From NCBI GenBank assembly GCA_905234005.1, contig CAJOFW010000107.1:1-11438 (forward strand): a DNA stretch of 11,438 nucleotides, given 5' to 3'. This stretch comes from an uncultured Oscillospiraceae bacterium. Its GTDB lineage: Bacteria; Bacillota; Clostridia; Oscillospirales; Oscillospiraceae. The position numbers and the translations under genes were made by a program. The notes beneath the pieces were generated by a model, which saw nothing but the letters and a program-made list of their open reading frames with translations, had not been told where the DNA came from and did not search any database. Each line of letters opens with the position of its first letter. Positions within the stretch are counted from its first letter, which is position 1. Below, piece after piece: positions 5,942 through 11,438 of this stretch.

Positions 5942-6507
5942 CGCACCGTCGACCCGAACCCGCCGTTGCGGACGCCGTCGGCGTCGTCGTCCACGGTGAC
6001 GCCGTGGGGCACGAACAGCCCCTGTACGAGCGCGTCCCCGGCGCGGACGTCCATCGAAAGGCCGTCGTAATTGTCGTTTATGAGCTTTAAGATGATATGC
6101 CCCTCGTTGTCGGAGAAATAATAATCCGCGTCCACGAACCCGATCGTATTGCGCAGCATGACCCGGAAGCGGCAGCCCTTGCCGCTCTTCGGCCCGAGCA
6201 TGAGCACCCATCCCGGGGCCATCTCGCACCGGACGCCGGTCGGCACGGTCACGCTGTCGGGCCGCCGCCCGTCCGAATACGTCCCGTCGACGCGAAACGT
6301 CGTGATCCGCACGGGCCTTCGCCGCGCCCGCAGCCCCGCCGCGATGAAGTCCGCGTCCGCCGCGCCGAGCCTCTCCCCGTCGACGCCGCGCAGCTCCCCG
6401 GCCGACGCCGCCGCCTCGACCGCCGCCGCGTACTCGCCGTCCGAAACAAGCGCAAACCGCGCCACCCGCGCCGCCGCAAAGCCGTCCGTCCCCCCGTGCC
6501 ATTCCAT
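5938..6507 (-). CDS. dut: dUTPase-like protein with motif 1 region replaced by a cca-derived segment
   Basis: dUTPase hydrolyses dUTP to dUMP and pyrophosphate, keeping uracil out of DNA. From residue 88 of 189 the protein matches the clostridial dUTPase type: V-P-T-G-V-R, P-K-S-G-K-G (motif 2 position, normally P-R-S-x), T-I-G-F-V-D-A-D-Y-Y (motif 3), G-D-A-L-V-Q-G-L-F-V-P (motif 4) and R-N-G-G-F-G-S-T (motif 5). Motif 1 (A-G-x-D), expected just before V-P-T-G, is absent. Residues 68-87 are instead identical to a segment of the CCA enzyme, coded by a 60-bp exact repeat. Residues 1-67 read as a plausible family N-terminus (R-F-A-L-V-S-D-G-E-Y). ATG at 6507 follows GGGAGG (6515-6520) by 7 bases. 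The stop overlaps the cca start. Activity is doubtful as written. Confidence 0.85.
   Translation of the reverse strand: MEWHGGTDGFAAARVARFALVSDGEYAAAVEAAASAGELRGVDGERLGAADADFIAAGLRARRRPVRITTFRVDGTYSDGRRPDSVTVPTGVRCEMAPGWVLMLGPKSGKGCRFRVMLRNTIGFVDADYYFSDNEGHIILKLINDNYDGLSMDVRAGDALVQGLFVPHGVTVDDDADGVRNGGFGSTVR
6248..6307 (-). repeat. 60-bp exact direct repeat, copy in the dut-like gene (likely acquired)
   Basis: All 60 bases match 5616-5675. Although the offset (632) is not a multiple of three, the two genes use frames that differ by the same amount, so both copies code for the same 20 residues. The dut frame is open through both junctions. The segment is foreign to the dUTPase family and lies at the motif 1 position. 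Confidence 0.95.
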
Positions 6508-6541
6508 CACGCCGCCTCCCGAAAGTCAGATTCTACCCGCC

Positions 6542-6570
6542 ATTATAAAGGAAACCGGCCCCCTTCGCAA
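6542..6570 (-). promoter_or_regulatory. Probable promoter of the dut-cca genes
   Basis: On the minus strand TATAAT (6542-6547) lies 17 bases from TTGCGA (6565-6570), giving a perfect -10 and a 4-of-6 -35. Transcription would begin about 25-30 bases before the ATG at 6507. The promoter overlaps the hairpin that follows lon, so the dut-cca pair can be read on its own after lon transcription ends. Confidence 0.65.
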
Positions 6571-6582
6571 GAGCCGGCTTCC
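6550..6582 (-). terminator. Hairpin after lon, possible terminator
   Basis: On the minus strand GGAAGCCGGC (6582-6573) pairs with GCCGGTTTCC (6559-6550), a 10-bp stem with one G-U pair, starting about 10 bases after the lon stop. The following U tract is short and broken (CTTTATAAT), so termination may be partial. Confidence 0.5.
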
Positions 6583-6591
6583 ATAGAAGCG

Positions 6592-8889
6592 TTATGAGAC
6601 TATCCGCAGCCGGTCGGTCACGCCGGTTTTTTCCAGAATCTCCGCGACGGACGACACCGGGACGATCTCGATCCTGTCCCTGACCTCCTGCGCCACGTCC
6701 TTGAGATCGAACGTATTGGCCTTCGGGATGAACACCCGCGTCACCCCCGCCCGCTGGGCGGCCATGAGCTTTTCGGGCAGTCCGCCGATCGGCGTGACGG
6801 CCCCGCGCAGGGACACCTCGCCGGTCATGGCGATGTGTGTATCGACGACGCGGCCGGTCACGAGCGACGCGATCGCGGTCGTGAGCGTCACCCCGGCGGA
6901 CGGCCCGTCCTTCGGCACCGCCCCGGCCGGGACGTGGATGTGCAGATCGTTCCGGCGGAAGACCTCGGCGCTTTCCGGGAACATCGACTTCACGAGACTC
7001 ACCGCAAGCTGCGCCGACTCCTTCATCACGTCGCCGAGCTGCCCGGTGATGATGACCTCGCCCTTGCCCCGCGTAAACAGCGTCTCGATGTACAGAATCT
7101 CCCCGCCCACGGGCGTCCACGCAAGCCCGGTCACGACGCCGGCCCTCGGCTCCGGCAGCACCTCGTTGTGCAGGATCGGCCGCGTATCCATCTGCTCGCG
7201 CACGACGTCCGGCGTCACGGTGACGGTACGCGCCGGGTCGGAGGCGATCTCCACGGCCAGGGCGCGGCAGAGCGTATCGATGTGTCTGCGCAGGCCGCGC
7301 ACGCCGGCCTCCATCGTGTAGTCGGCGATCAGCGTCTTCAGCGCCTCGTCCTCCACGGTCATCTGCGCGGGCGTGACGCCCATGCTCTCCATGGACTTCG
7401 GCACGAGGTGCTTCCGGGCGATTTCGAGCTTCTCGAGCGGCGTATAGCCCGTGAACTGAATGACCTCCATGCGATTGAGAAGCGGCTCGGGAATCGTGTC
7501 CGTCGTGTTCGCCGTGCAGATGAACAGCACGTCCGAGAGGTCATACGGCACGTTCATGTAGTGGTCGGTGAACGTGTTGTTCTGCTCGGGATCGAGCACC
7601 TCGAGCAGGGCGCTGGCGGGGCTTCCGTGGTACGAGGCCGAGAGCTTGTCGACCTCGTCGAGCACCATCACGGGATTCGACACCCCGCTCTTGTGGATGC
7701 CGTCCATGATCCGCCCCGGCATCGCGCCGATATACGTGCGCCGGTGGCCCCGGATGTCCGACTCGTCGTGTACGCCGCCGAGACTCACGCGCACATACTC
7801 CCGCCCCAGCGCCCGGGCGATGCTCCGTCCGATGCTCGTCTTGCCGGTGCCCGGCGCGCCGACGAACAGCAGAATCGAGCCCGACTGCCGCTTTTTGAGG
7901 TTCATCACCGCGATCTGCTGGATCACGCGCTCCTTGACCTTCTTCAGCCCGTAGTGGTCCTCGTCGAGGATGCGCCGCGCCGCGTCGAGGTCGATCCTCT
8001 CCGCGTCGGCCTTCTTCCACGAAAGCCCGGTCACGAAGTCGAGGTAATCGTACAGCATCCCGGACTCCACGCTCTCGCGTCCCTCCTGCCGGAGCCGACC
8101 GAGCACCTTCTCCGCCTCGCGGCGGGCGGTCTCGTTCATGCCGGCCTCGGCGATCTTCCGCTCGAATTTCTGCACGTCCGTGACGTTCTCCGGGTGCATC
8201 TCGTCAAGCTCCCTCTGCAGGTGCTCCATCTGCCGCTTGATGGCGGCCTCCCGGTAACGCTGCTGGTACTCCTTCTGCTGCGAGGTCGCCGCCTCGTTCG
8301 TGATGCGCCCGACCTCCATGAACTCGTACAGCGCCTTCTCGATCAGCTCGGCCCGGCGGGCGCGGCTGTCCTCGGCCAGAATCGCGTACCGTTCCTCGTT
8401 CGGGCATTCGAGAAGCGGCGACATGACGCAGCCCGCCATGCCGACCGTGTCGATCCGGTCGATGAAATACTCCGCCGTATCCGCCCACTGGAAGCCCGAC
8501 GAAAACCGCCGCATCTCCGCCCGCAGGCTCTCCAGCTTCTCCGCCTCGGCCGCGGGGTCGAGGTCGTCGATCTCCGCCCGCCGCGTCATCGTGAGCGATA
8601 TCGTGTGATCGGCGCCGACGCTCACGTCCTCGAGGTTTACGCGGTACTGCGTCCGAATGACCGCGTAGCCCCGGTGATCCAGCTCCGTGACGACCCCGGC
8701 GACGCCGATCGGATAGAACCCGTCCGCCGTCATGTCGGAGAAGCTGCCGTTTTCCCTCGCGACGATCAGGACGACCTTCTCGTTCACGGCGACGCCGCGT
8801 CCCCCGGCCGACCGCCGAAGCTGCTCGATCTGAAAATACAGCGTCGCGTCCGGCGTCAGGATCATATTATACACAGGCACTGCCAGCAT
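6592..8889 (-). CDS. lon: ATP-dependent protease Lon (LonA)
   Basis: Lon is a cytosolic AAA+ serine protease that degrades misfolded and regulatory proteins. The 765-residue product has an N-terminal substrate domain (about 1-190), a coiled linker (about 190-300) and an AAA+ module with Walker A G-A-P-G-T-G-K-T (344-351), Walker B V-M-V-L-D-E-V-D-K (407-415) and sensor/arginine region L-L-N-R-M-E-V-I (470-477). The protease domain has the catalytic Ser664 in P-K-D-G-P-S-A-G and Lys707 in L-P-E-K-L. Length and order are complete. ATG at 8889 (M-L-A-V-P-V-Y-N-M) follows GGAGG (8900-8904) by 10 bases. The frame stays open upstream to 9180, but that extension crosses the promoter and an intergenic repeat. 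A palindrome matching the tetR operator lies 18 bases upstream, suggesting TetR-type control. Confidence 0.96.
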   Translation of the reverse strand: MLAVPVYNMILTPDATLYFQIEQLRRSAGGRGVAVNEKVVLIVARENGSFSDMTADGFYPIGVAGVVTELDHRGYAVIRTQYRVNLEDVSVGADHTISLTMTRRAEIDDLDPAAEAEKLESLRAEMRRFSSGFQWADTAEYFIDRIDTVGMAGCVMSPLLECPNEERYAILAEDSRARRAELIEKALYEFMEVGRITNEAATSQQKEYQQRYREAAIKRQMEHLQRELDEMHPENVTDVQKFERKIAEAGMNETARREAEKVLGRLRQEGRESVESGMLYDYLDFVTGLSWKKADAERIDLDAARRILDEDHYGLKKVKERVIQQIAVMNLKKRQSGSILLFVGAPGTGKTSIGRSIARALGREYVRVSLGGVHDESDIRGHRRTYIGAMPGRIMDGIHKSGVSNPVMVLDEVDKLSASYHGSPASALLEVLDPEQNNTFTDHYMNVPYDLSDVLFICTANTTDTIPEPLLNRMEVIQFTGYTPLEKLEIARKHLVPKSMESMGVTPAQMTVEDEALKTLIADYTMEAGVRGLRRHIDTLCRALAVEIASDPARTVTVTPDVVREQMDTRPILHNEVLPEPRAGVVTGLAWTPVGGEILYIETLFTRGKGEVIITGQLGDVMKESAQLAVSLVKSMFPESAEVFRRNDLHIHVPAGAVPKDGPSAGVTLTTAIASLVTGRVVDTHIAMTGEVSLRGAVTPIGGLPEKLMAAQRAGVTRVFIPKANTFDLKDVAQEVRDRIEIVPVSSVAEILEKTGVTDRLRIVS

Positions 8890-8907
8890 AAGGATAAAAC
8901 CTCCGTT

Positions 8908-8940
8908 TATAAATGATTGTTCGTTTATTATTTTCGTCAA
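8908..8940 (-). promoter_or_regulatory. lon upstream region with TetR-type operator
   Basis: On the minus strand the 22-base site 8929-8908 has half-sites AATAAACGA and TCATTTATA separated by 4 bases. It matches the palindrome in the tetR promoter at 18 of 22 positions. A -35 like TTGACG is at 8935-8940, placing the site downstream of it as in tetR. A clear -10 at 16-18-base spacing is not visible, so the exact promoter is uncertain. Confidence 0.6.
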
Positions 8941-8944
8941 CGCT

Positions 8945-8977
8945 CCCCCGCCCGCACCGGGCGGGGGCTTTTGTTTT
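8945..8977 (+). terminator. Plus-strand intrinsic terminator upstream of lon
   Basis: CCCCCGCCCG (8945-8954) pairs perfectly with CGGGCGGGGG (8958-8967) around the loop CAC, followed by CTTTTGTTTT (8968-8977). The U tract reads on the plus strand, antisense to lon. No plus-strand gene lies upstream, so it may block antisense transcription through lon or may belong to a mobile intergenic element. Confidence 0.7.
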
Positions 8978-9020
8978 CCCAGAGTCATGAAAACGCCAAT
9001 GCCCTGAGGCGAAGCAAATG

Positions 9021-9225
9021 GTAACGATTCAGAACCCCCGTTGCCTCGCTTAAGTTTGCGCCCGCAGGCGCTTGCTTCCACGTGATTTTTGCCGGAAACC
9101 GCGCTTTTCGGCAAAAATTCCTCTCGCGGAGCGAACGTGCGAGCCCCGCAACGGGGTGAGTGCGCGCAAGCGTTTCGCATCCCCCCCTGAACAGCCGCCC
9201 AGCGCAGCGGGTGCTGAACAGTTAC
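9021..9225. repeat. Intergenic element with imperfect inverted ends and strong internal hairpin
   Basis: GTAACGATTCAGAACCC (9021-9037) is matched in inverted orientation by GGGTGCTGAACAGTTAC (9209-9225), 14 of 17 positions. Inside are a 14-bp hairpin with a 6-base loop (9085-9098 with 9105-9118), GCGCC/GGCGC (9058-9062 with 9067-9071), CCCCG/CGGGG near 9150, and a second CTGAACAG at 9188-9195. No gene is evident. The form resembles a small non-autonomous element (MITE-like) or a dispersed intergenic repeat, located between tetR and lon. Only one copy is in the window. Confidence 0.55.
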
Positions 9226-9232
9226 AAAAGAA

Positions 9233-9366
9233 TCAGTTCAGCAGCAGCGTTTGCAGCATCGCGGACAGCTCATCGAGCAGCGCGTCCGACTCGGCGCGCC
9301 GGCAATTCCGATTCATGGCGAGGTACCGCACGGGCGAGAACAGCACCGCCGCGAGGTTCGCGTCGC
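9233..9366 (-). pseudogene. Displaced C-terminal end of the TetR regulator after a one-base frameshift
   Basis: In the neighbouring minus-strand frame this stretch reads S-D-A-N-L-A-A-V-L-F-S-P-V-R-Y-L-A-M-N, continues with E-S-D-A-L-L-D-E-L-S-A-M-L-Q-T-L-L-L-N and then has a stop at 9233-9235. That is an amphipathic, Leu/Ala-rich helix typical of a TetR C-terminus. Removing one A (T at 9367 or 9368 on the plus strand) joins it to the upstream frame, giving a 184-residue protein. Confidence 0.75.
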
Positions 9367-9788
9367 TTCACGACGCCGCGCTCCTGATAGGCGTGCAGAA
9401 CGTCGAATATCTCGCAGCCGCACTCCTGCTCGGACACGTAATCGGCCAGCGTCGGGCACCGCGAGCACTGCTCCACGAAGCTGAACACCTCCTCGTGCTC
9501 GACCGTGTAGTCAAAGAACCCGCGCACGATCGTATCGATCAGCTCCGCGCCGCCCATCCCGGGCCGCACGCGCCGCATGAGGAAGCGATACGACTGGTGC
9601 GAGCACTCCCGAAACACCTCGGAGAGCATCTCCTCCTTGCTCGTATAATACACATAGATCGTCGCGGGCGACACCTCGGCCTCCCGGGCGATCTTGGCGA
9701 CGGAGGCGCCGCTCATCCCATCCCGCAGCACCAGCCGCACCATGGCGTCCTTGATCCGCTGCTGCTTATCATAATCTCTCGTTCTCAT
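9270..9788 (-). CDS. TetR-family transcriptional regulator, frameshifted near the C-terminus
   Basis: This is a one-component ligand-responsive repressor. The N-terminal helix-turn-helix is clear: R-I-K-D-A-M-V-R-L-V-L-R-D-G (11-24), A-S-V-A-K-I-A-R-E-A-E-V-S-P-A-T-I-Y-V-Y-Y-T-S-K-E-E-M-L (28-55). The ligand domain has an unusual Cys cluster, C-S-R-C (108-111) and C-G-C (123-125), which could bind metal or sense redox state (inference). After about residue 140 the frame changes to Arg-rich sequence ending at residue 172; the expected helix continues in the next frame to 9233. ATG at 9788 is chosen because the promoter -10 lies at 9804-9809, which rules out the upstream ATG at 9818. The leader would be only about 9 bases. 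The error may be real or a sequencing slip. Confidence 0.88.
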   Translation of the reverse strand: MRTRDYDKQQRIKDAMVRLVLRDGMSGASVAKIAREAEVSPATIYVYYTSKEEMLSEVFRECSHQSYRFLMRRVRPGMGGAELIDTIVRGFFDYTVEHEEVFSFVEQCSRCPTLADYVSEQECGCEIFDVLHAYQERGVVKRREPRGGAVLARAVPRHESELPARRVGRAAR

Positions 9789-9803
9789 AGTCTCACCGGC
9801 TCT

Positions 9804-9832
9804 ATAATAAACGATCATTCACTTATTGTCAA
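9804..9832 (-). promoter_or_regulatory. tetR promoter with palindromic operator filling the spacer
   Basis: On the minus strand TTGACA (9827-9832) and TATTAT (9804-9809) are 17 bases apart. The palindrome 9806-9827 (plus strand AATAAACGA, TCAT, TCACTTATT) fills the spacer, so a bound repressor would exclude polymerase. The -35 lies inside the last codons of the upstream xre gene, whose stop is 9819-9821. The near-copy upstream of lon makes this the likely binding site of the TetR protein. Confidence 0.82.
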
Positions 9833-10142
9833 GCCCCGGATTATCCCATCCGCCCCGGCGGTGCAGGCTGTCGAAGTAATGCACGAGCCGGACGACGATC
9901 TCCTGCTCCTCCGCCGTCAGCGAGGATATGGAGATCCGCGTCTCCTCGTCCAGTCCCAGCAGATAATCCACCGAGACATGAAAATACCGCGCAAGGTCGA
10001 TAAGCGACTGCATATTCGGATTGCTCAGCCCCATCTCCCACGCGTTTACCGCGGCCCGCGTAGCGCCGATCGCCTTGCCCAACCCGGCCTGACTCAGCCC
10101 CTCCCGCGAACGCAAATATCCGATTATCGCGCCAATCTGCAT
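9819..10142 (-). CDS. XRE/Cro-CI-family helix-turn-helix regulator
   Basis: A 107-residue DNA-binding protein. The HTH_XRE core covers about residues 4-63: I-G-A-I-I-G-Y-L-R-S-R-E-G-L-S-Q-A-G-L-G-K-A-I-G, then R-A-A-V-N-A-W-E-M-G-L-S-N-P-N-M-Q-S-L-I-D-L-A-R-Y-F, ending V-S-V-D-Y-L-L-G-L. The short tail (64-107) is polar and probably helical (T-A-E-E-Q-E-I-V-V-R-L-V-H-Y-F). ATG at 10142 follows AGAGGTG (10149-10155) by 6 bases; a GTG at 10151 overlaps that ribosome site and is less likely. The gene is divergent from the CHAP hydrolase across about 160 bases with repeated TTGWCAA sites, suggesting control of itself and the hydrolase. Its 3' end contains the tetR promoter. Confidence 0.92.
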   Translation of the reverse strand: MQIGAIIGYLRSREGLSQAGLGKAIGATRAAVNAWEMGLSNPNMQSLIDLARYFHVSVDYLLGLDEETRISISSLTAEEQEIVVRLVHYFDSLHRRGGWDNPGLDNK

Positions 10143-10154
10143 CCGACTCACCTC

Positions 10155-10230
10155 TTGTCAATAACTCTTTACATAGTATGCAAATTTTTATTGACAACCA
10201 TTATCAACCGATGTATAGTATTGTTGACAA
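10155..10230. promoter_or_regulatory. Divergent control region with repeated TTGWCAA sites, xre / CHAP hydrolase
   Basis: Three exact TTGWCAA sites are at 10155-10161, 10191-10197 and 10224-10230, with a degenerate TTATCAA at 10201-10207. The second and fourth form an inverted pair. The plus-strand promoter TTGACA (10191-10196), 17 bases, TATAGT (10214-10219) uses the second site as its -35, and the last site lies at the expected start of transcription. On the minus strand TTGTCA (10192-10197), 16 bases, TATGTA (10170-10175) is a weaker candidate for xre. The first site abuts the xre ribosome site. The region is AT-rich against its flanks. A regulator bound here could switch both genes. Confidence 0.75.
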
Positions 10231-10302
10231 CCCCCCGCCCCAGACGTATCCGGAGCGCCCGAAGGCGGCAGGAAAAACCATTTTCAGGAAGGAGACACAC
10301 CA

Positions 10303-11418
10303 ATGAAAAAAATGATCCGCATTCTCAGCCTCGTCCTCGTCGTCTGCACGCTGGCCGGTATGCTGATGCTGCCCGCGCAGGCGGCGTCCACCGCGTCATG
10401 GTCTTCGCTCGGCATTTCCGCCAGCAACACCATCAAGTGCTACCTCAAGGGCACGAGCAACGCGACCACGTACACGTCCACCACTCTCAGCACGAAGTCC
10501 GGCTCCGTGTACACGGGAGATGAGATCACCGTCCGGAAGATCGGACAGAACTCCTCGGGCACATGGTACGCCTACATCAATTATCCTCTTACAAGCACGG
10601 GCGGCACCAAGAACGCGTATATCGCGCTCTCCTATCTCACCGCCTCCACGACCGCCGGCACCAAAAAGACCGCGACCGCGAAGATCAGCACCATCTACCG
10701 CCGCGCCGCCACCACCGTATACACCAACAGCTACATCAGCAAGGGCGACACGGTCTACGTCGACACGGTCTACGTGCTCGGAACCTCCGGCAGCTACACG
10801 CAGGTGCTGTATAATATTTCCACCGGCTGGAAGATGGCGTGGATCAAGACAACCGCCGCAAACAGCTATCTGTCGACCGGTTCCAATACCACAAGCTCGA
10901 CGTCTTCTGCCACGGCGTCAAAGCTGGCCGAGATCGCTCTGGCTGAAGTCGGCTATCAGGGAACCAATTCCAAAGGAAAGGGCACCGGTGACTATACCAA
11001 ATACGCGACAGACCTGGGCTTTACGGACGGTTTAGCCTGGTGCGCCACCTTCGTCTCGTGGTGTGTCAAAAAAGCCGGTGTTTCCACAAAGATCGTACCG
11101 AAAACCGCAAGCACCCTGACAATGGCGAAAAACTCCAGCTCTTACAACACATGGAGCAGCAGCGCGATCAAGTCGCTGAAAAAGGGCGACGTGATCTTCT
11201 TCTCCAAGGTATCCAAAAAGCTGGAGAGCAACGGCAGCAAGGTGGTTGATCATGTCGGTATTGTTTACAGTGTGGACACGTCAAATAATAAAATCACCCT
11301 CATTGAAGGCAACACAAGCGCCGATAAGGTCGCAAAGAATACATATACCGTTACGCTCGACACCGGCGCGATCAAAAATTACTCAGGTCATTATTTCTGC
11401 GGTTACATTTCCGTGTAA
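10303..11418 (+). CDS. Secreted CHAP-domain peptidoglycan hydrolase with SH3-like repeats
   Basis: Probably an exported amidase or endopeptidase acting on the cell wall. Of 371 residues, 1-27 form a signal peptide: M-K-K-M-I-R, a hydrophobic core, then P-A-Q-A before A28. Two related beta-rich regions (about 43-112 and 125-184) look like bacterial SH3-like domains, usual for wall binding. A Ser/Thr-rich linker (about 190-206) precedes a C-terminal CHAP-type domain: A-W-C-A-T-F-V-S-W-C with likely nucleophile C247, D-H-V-G-I-V-Y with H317, and E-G-N-T with N337. The start follows AAGGAG (10289-10294) by 8 bases. A sigma-A promoter lies at 10191-10219 and carries the TTGWCAA sites. Base composition drops in GC from about 10,900 on, so the CHAP half may have a different history from the front half. 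The exact bond cut is not predictable. Confidence 0.92.
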   Translation: MKKMIRILSLVLVVCTLAGMLMLPAQAASTASWSSLGISASNTIKCYLKGTSNATTYTSTTLSTKSGSVYTGDEITVRKIGQNSSGTWYAYINYPLTSTGGTKNAYIALSYLTASTTAGTKKTATAKISTIYRRAATTVYTNSYISKGDTVYVDTVYVLGTSGSYTQVLYNISTGWKMAWIKTTAANSYLSTGSNTTSSTSSATASKLAEIALAEVGYQGTNSKGKGTGDYTKYATDLGFTDGLAWCATFVSWCVKKAGVSTKIVPKTASTLTMAKNSSSYNTWSSSAIKSLKKGDVIFFSKVSKKLESNGSKVVDHVGIVYSVDTSNNKITLIEGNTSADKVAKNTYTVTLDTGAIKNYSGHYFCGYISV

Positions 11419-11438
11419 CACCCCCCGCAAGCAGCCCC

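Noticed and set aside
5942..6502. N-terminal extension of cca giving a 638-residue fusion
   Set aside because: The extension is an Arg/Gly-rich out-of-frame reading of the dut-like gene; cca has a suitable start at 5941.
6835..8916. Plus-strand open frame of 693 residues
   Set aside because: It is antisense to lon, rich in Arg, His and Asp as expected for a GC-rich shadow frame, with no domain pattern and no ribosome site; lon is unmistakable on the other strand.
9085..9118. 14-bp hairpin as the tetR terminator
   Set aside because: On both strands the T run lies in the 5' arm and A residues in the 3' arm, with no U tract after the stem, so it is not an intrinsic terminator.
8890..9180. N-terminal extension of lon to 862 residues
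   Set aside because: It runs through the promoter, a terminator hairpin and the intergenic element; ATG at 8889 has a good ribosome site and matches known Lon starts.
9072..10523. Plus-strand open frame of 483 residues
   Set aside because: It crosses the tetR and xre genes, both promoters and the start of the CHAP gene; no domain is visible.

Overview
The window looks like chromosomal DNA from a GC-rich Clostridia-class Firmicute, probably of the Oscillospiraceae/Ruminococcaceae type. The support is the rpsF-ssb-rpsR order, a zinc-type (four Cys/His) S18, a BlaI/M56 regulator pair, a dUTPase of the clostridial type (FVDADYY, then SDNEGHI, then RNGGFGST), strong AGGAGG ribosome sites and sigma-A type promoters. 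The taxon is an inference; no marker in the window fixes it.

Layout. 1-1450 (+): the ribosomal/replication operon rpsF (TTG start), ssb (with a Gly-Asn-Tyr repeat linker) and rpsR, ending in a bidirectional terminator at about 1402-1450. 1476-9788 (-): a long colinear set reading right to left: tetR-type regulator, lon, dut-like gene, cca, blaI-type repressor and a large M56 (BlaR1/MecR1-like) membrane peptidase. The repressor and M56 genes overlap by 8 bases and have their own sigma-A promoter with two palindromes. 9819-10142 (-): an XRE-family regulator. 10303-11418 (+): a secreted CHAP-domain cell-wall hydrolase, transcribed away from the XRE gene across an AT-rich control region with several TTGWCAA sites.

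The most unusual observations are these. (1) The dUTPase gene carries a 60-bp segment identical to part of the neighbouring cca gene. It is read in the same frame as the same 20 residues, and it lies where dUTPase motif 1 should be. This is either a recent intragenic transfer that removed a conserved motif or an assembly/gap-filling error. (2) A 22-bp palindrome in the tetR promoter recurs with 18 of 22 identities just upstream of lon, suggesting that the TetR protein controls both itself and the Lon protease. The tetR gene itself has a one-base frameshift near its end. (3) The M56 sensor has no recognisable penicillin-binding domain; its large outer region contains a duplicated module of about 85 residues. 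(4) A structured intergenic element with imperfect inverted ends (9021-9225) separates tetR from lon. (5) An AT-rich insert-like spacer separates ssb from rpsR.

I saw no tRNA, rRNA, CRISPR array or transposase gene. No single clearly new multi-gene system is evident. The best leads are the chimeric dUTPase, the TetR-lon link, and the two local control circuits (BlaI/M56 and XRE/CHAP).
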